Assembly (NCBI GenBank): GCA_002010365.1
Contig: MTNL01000189.1
Span: forward strand, 1 to 7,321
Direction of reading: 5' to 3'
DNA: 7,321 bases
Origin: Candidatus Acetothermia bacterium JdFR-50
Lineage (GTDB): Bacteria > Bipolaricaulota > Bipolaricaulia > Bipolaricaulales > Bipolaricaulaceae
The notes under the pieces were generated by a model. That model made no database searches. It was not told the DNA's origin and saw only the letters and a list, made by a program, of their open reading frames with translations. Of the stretch, positions 5,741 through 7,321 are shown piece by piece. The translations under genes were made by a program, and so were the position numbers. Within the stretch, counting starts at the first letter, position 1. Each line of letters opens with the position of its first letter.

Positions 5741-6678
5741 CGGTACCGGATCCTAGGATCCAATAGACCGTAGGAAAGATCGGCCAGGAGGTTCACCCCC
5801 AGAATGGAGCCCGCTGCCACCAGCACCAATCCCTGGACCAAGGGGATATCCCGGGCGAGGACCGCGGTCAGGGCGAGGCGTCCCAACCCAGGGAGGTAAA
5901 AGAGATTTTCCACCACGATGGCCCCCGCCAAAAGCCTCCCGAAAACAATCCCTGCGGAGGTGATCACCGGGATCAGGGCCGGACGTAGGGCGTGACGCAA
6001 AAGGACGCGGATCTCGGACAGTCCCTTGGATCGGGCGGTGGCGATGTAGGCTTCGCCCAGGGTGCCGAGTAGCGCCCCACGTACCATGCGGGCGAGGTAA
6101 GCCCCCCGAGGGATGGCCAGAGAGAGGGAGGGGAGGACGAGATAGGCAAAGGCTGCGGTTCCCCTACTCCAACCGGGAAACCATCCCGCAGGAAGCAACC
6201 CTAACTTAAGCGAGAGCAGAAGGATCAGGACGAATCCCAACCAAAACTCCGGCACTGCTAACCCTATTTGTGATAACCCCATAACCGCGACATCGAGGGG
6301 TCTACCCTGCCACCGTGCGGCGAGGGCCCCGAGAGGGACGGCCAACGCCAGGGAGAGGAGAAAAGAGAGGACCGCCAGGGGAAAGCTGATCCCAAGGGCA
6401 GGCCCCAATATCTCCCCGACGGGCCGCCGGTAATGGAGGGACTCGCCCAGATCCCCGTGGAATAGACCCCGTAGCCACGAACTATATCGAAGGAACCAGG
6501 GCTGTTCGAGCCCGAGCGTGTCCCTCACCTTTTCGTAGAGGTCGGGGGAGGCCTCCAGGCCTACTACCAGCCTGGCCGGATCTCCCGGCAATACGTTTAG
6601 GGAGACGAAAACCACAAAGGAAATCACGATCAGGGTAAAGAAAGCTCCCAAAAGGCGTCCAATCAGATACCTCACCAT
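5737..6678 (-). CDS. ABC importer permease, DppB/OppB family
   Basis: Partner permease that forms the channel dimer with the DppC-like protein. It has 313 residues, typical for DppB (about 305-340). TM1 is at about 9-30, followed by LPGDPAR (30-36), and a periplasmic stretch carrying GDLGESLHYRRPV (75-87). Further membrane helices lie at about 98-120, 132-160, 175-192, 236-257 and 280-303. The ATPase-docking loop is at 208-234 (GEAYIATARSKGLSE...LRPA). VVENLFYLPGLGRL (255-268) and DLSYGLLDPRIRYR (300-313, the C-terminus) are conserved DppB features. The ATG at 6678 has only GAG-type purines upstream, a poor ribosome site; GTG 6675 is next. It begins 62 bp after the thymidine kinase gene, and the gap shows no clear promoter, so co-transcription is likely. 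It is coupled to the DppC-like gene by a 4-nt ATGA overlap. Confidence 0.96.
   Translation of the reverse strand: MVRYLIGRLLGAFFTLIVISFVVFVSLNVLPGDPARLVVGLEASPDLYEKVRDTLGLEQPWFLRYSSWLRGLFHGDLGESLHYRRPVGEILGPALGISFPLAVLSFLLSLALAVPLGALAARWQGRPLDVAVMGLSQIGLAVPEFWLGFVLILLLSLKLGLLPAGWFPGWSRGTAAFAYLVLPSLSLAIPRGAYLARMVRGALLGTLGEAYIATARSKGLSEIRVLLRHALRPALIPVITSAGIVFGRLLAGAIVVENLFYLPGLGRLALTAVLARDIPLVQGLVLVAAGSILGVNLLADLSYGLLDPRIRYR
5748..5761. repeat. Perfect 14-bp palindrome GGATCCTAGGATCC
   Basis: Two GGATCC copies flank a central TA, making a perfect 14-bp palindrome. It lies in the last codons of the DppB-like gene (Asp-Pro-Arg-Ile) and just upstream of the DppC-like start, covering its weak AGGA ribosome site. 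The encoded DPRIR is a conserved DppB C-terminus, so protein constraint alone may explain it. Confidence 0.5.
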
Positions 6679-6740
6679 CTCGGCTCAGTGTACTCCGCGT
6701 GTCCGTTGGATCCCGGCGGGGATTTACCTGAAAATGCGGA

Positions 6741-7316
6741 TCAGCTTGGCGGAACGAAGCAATCCCGGCAACGAGCCTCGTAGGACTCCAGACCTCCGAT
6801 CAGGATCTCCGGCCCTTCCCGAGCGGGTTTGCCATCAACCAGACGTTGGGTGCGGGTGGCGGGCTTGCCGCAGACGACGCAGACCGCCTGGAGCTTGGTG
6901 ACCTCATCGGCCAGAGCCAAAAGTTCCGGCATCGTTCCGAAGGGCTCGGCACGGAAGTTCAGGTCCAGACCGGCCACGATCACCCGTTTCCCCCGGCCCA
7001 CAAGCTCCTCGCAGAGCCGGGGAAACCCCGTTCCGAAGAAGTGGGCCTCATCGAAGGCTACCACATCCGCTTTCCCCAATTCGTCCCCGGCGAGGCGCTC
7101 CAGTTCCGCCAAGGAAACCTCGGTGGGAAGCCGGAGGCAAGGGAGGGAGCGGCCGTAGTGGGTGACTACCTCCCTCTCCGAATAACGCGTGTCCAGATCG
7201 GGCTTACATAGGAGTACTTGTTTCTTTGCGATTCTCGCCCGTTCCACCCGCCGCAAAAGCTCTTCGGTTTTCCCCGCGAACATGCATCCGGTGATGACTT
7301 CCAGTTTCCCCGCCAT
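6741..7316 (-). CDS. tdk: Thymidine kinase, type II (TK1-like)
   Basis: Phosphorylates thymidine (and deoxyuridine) with ATP to the monophosphate, feeding salvaged pyrimidine into dTTP; cytoplasmic. At 191 residues it is a normal length. The P-loop is GCMFAGKTEELL (10-21) with Lys16 and Thr17. DEAHFF (89-94) carries the catalytic Glu90. GLDLNFRAEPFG (116-127) is the family's sugar-binding segment. The C-terminal zinc site has Cys146, Cys149, Cys183 and Cys186, and the lasso Tyr179 sits in ESYEARCRDC. Common family members have Gln where this has His92, and the P-loop has Cys11 where Pro is usual; neither is a catalytic loss. ATG 7316 is the family's usual N-terminus; only five bases lie upstream, so its ribosome site is not visible. 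It is followed by the two permease genes on the same strand after 62 bp, with no terminator hairpin between. Confidence 0.97.
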   Translation of the reverse strand: MAGKLEVITGCMFAGKTEELLRRVERARIAKKQVLLCKPDLDTRYSEREVVTHYGRSLPCLRLPTEVSLAELERLAGDELGKADVVAFDEAHFFGTGFPRLCEELVGRGKRVIVAGLDLNFRAEPFGTMPELLALADEVTKLQAVCVVCGKPATRTQRLVDGKPAREGPEILIGGLESYEARCRDCFVPPS

Positions 7317-7321
7317 ACTCA

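Noticed and set aside
6679..6740. Possible separate promoter for the permease pair in the 62-bp gap after tdk
   Set aside because: I found no convincing -35/-10 pair; only a vague AT-rich patch near 6722-6735. Read-through from tdk is the simpler reading.

Overview
The window is GC-rich bacterial chromosome with tight gene packing. Eight genes cover nearly all of it, and the longest gap is about 110 bp. Seven genes lie on the minus strand and one on the plus strand. I see no RNA genes, insertion sequences, CRISPR arrays or phage genes. The organism cannot be fixed from this sequence. A signal peptide on a LolA-like protein and a PyrB/PyrI-type aspartate transcarbamoylase would fit a diderm, possibly thermophilic, uncultured lineage. 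A Bipolaricaulota/Acetothermia-like bacterium is a guess only.

Positions 1-2543 (minus strand) hold pyrB-pyrI-pyrC, three consecutive genes of de novo UMP synthesis: the catalytic and regulatory subunits of aspartate transcarbamoylase, then a class I dihydroorotase. They overlap by 1-4 nt at each junction, so they are probably one mRNA with coupled translation. pyrC runs off the left edge, lacking only a short C-terminus. The pyrB start is preceded by alternating C5/G5 tracts that could fold in mutually exclusive ways, and by a promoter-like pair that would place the transcript start almost at the ATG.

Positions 2608-3708 (minus) encode an M24-family Xaa-Pro peptidase upstream of pyrB. A short divergent promoter region (about 3709-3818) separates it from the only plus-strand gene (3819-4931). 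That gene encodes a secreted protein with a LolA-like domain followed by a TlpA/redoxin-like domain that has lost both the CXXC and the cis-proline. It is the least ordinary gene here.

Positions 4928-6678 (minus) encode the two membrane subunits of a Dpp/Opp-type ABC importer, without their binding protein or ATPases. dppC-like meets the redoxin-like gene tail to tail at a shared CTAG. Upstream, at 6741-7316 (minus), is a type II thymidine kinase for pyrimidine salvage. De novo and salvage pyrimidine genes therefore flank the transport, peptidase and secreted-protein genes. Peptide uptake plus proline-peptide cleavage is a plausible theme for the middle, but it is not proven by the sequence.
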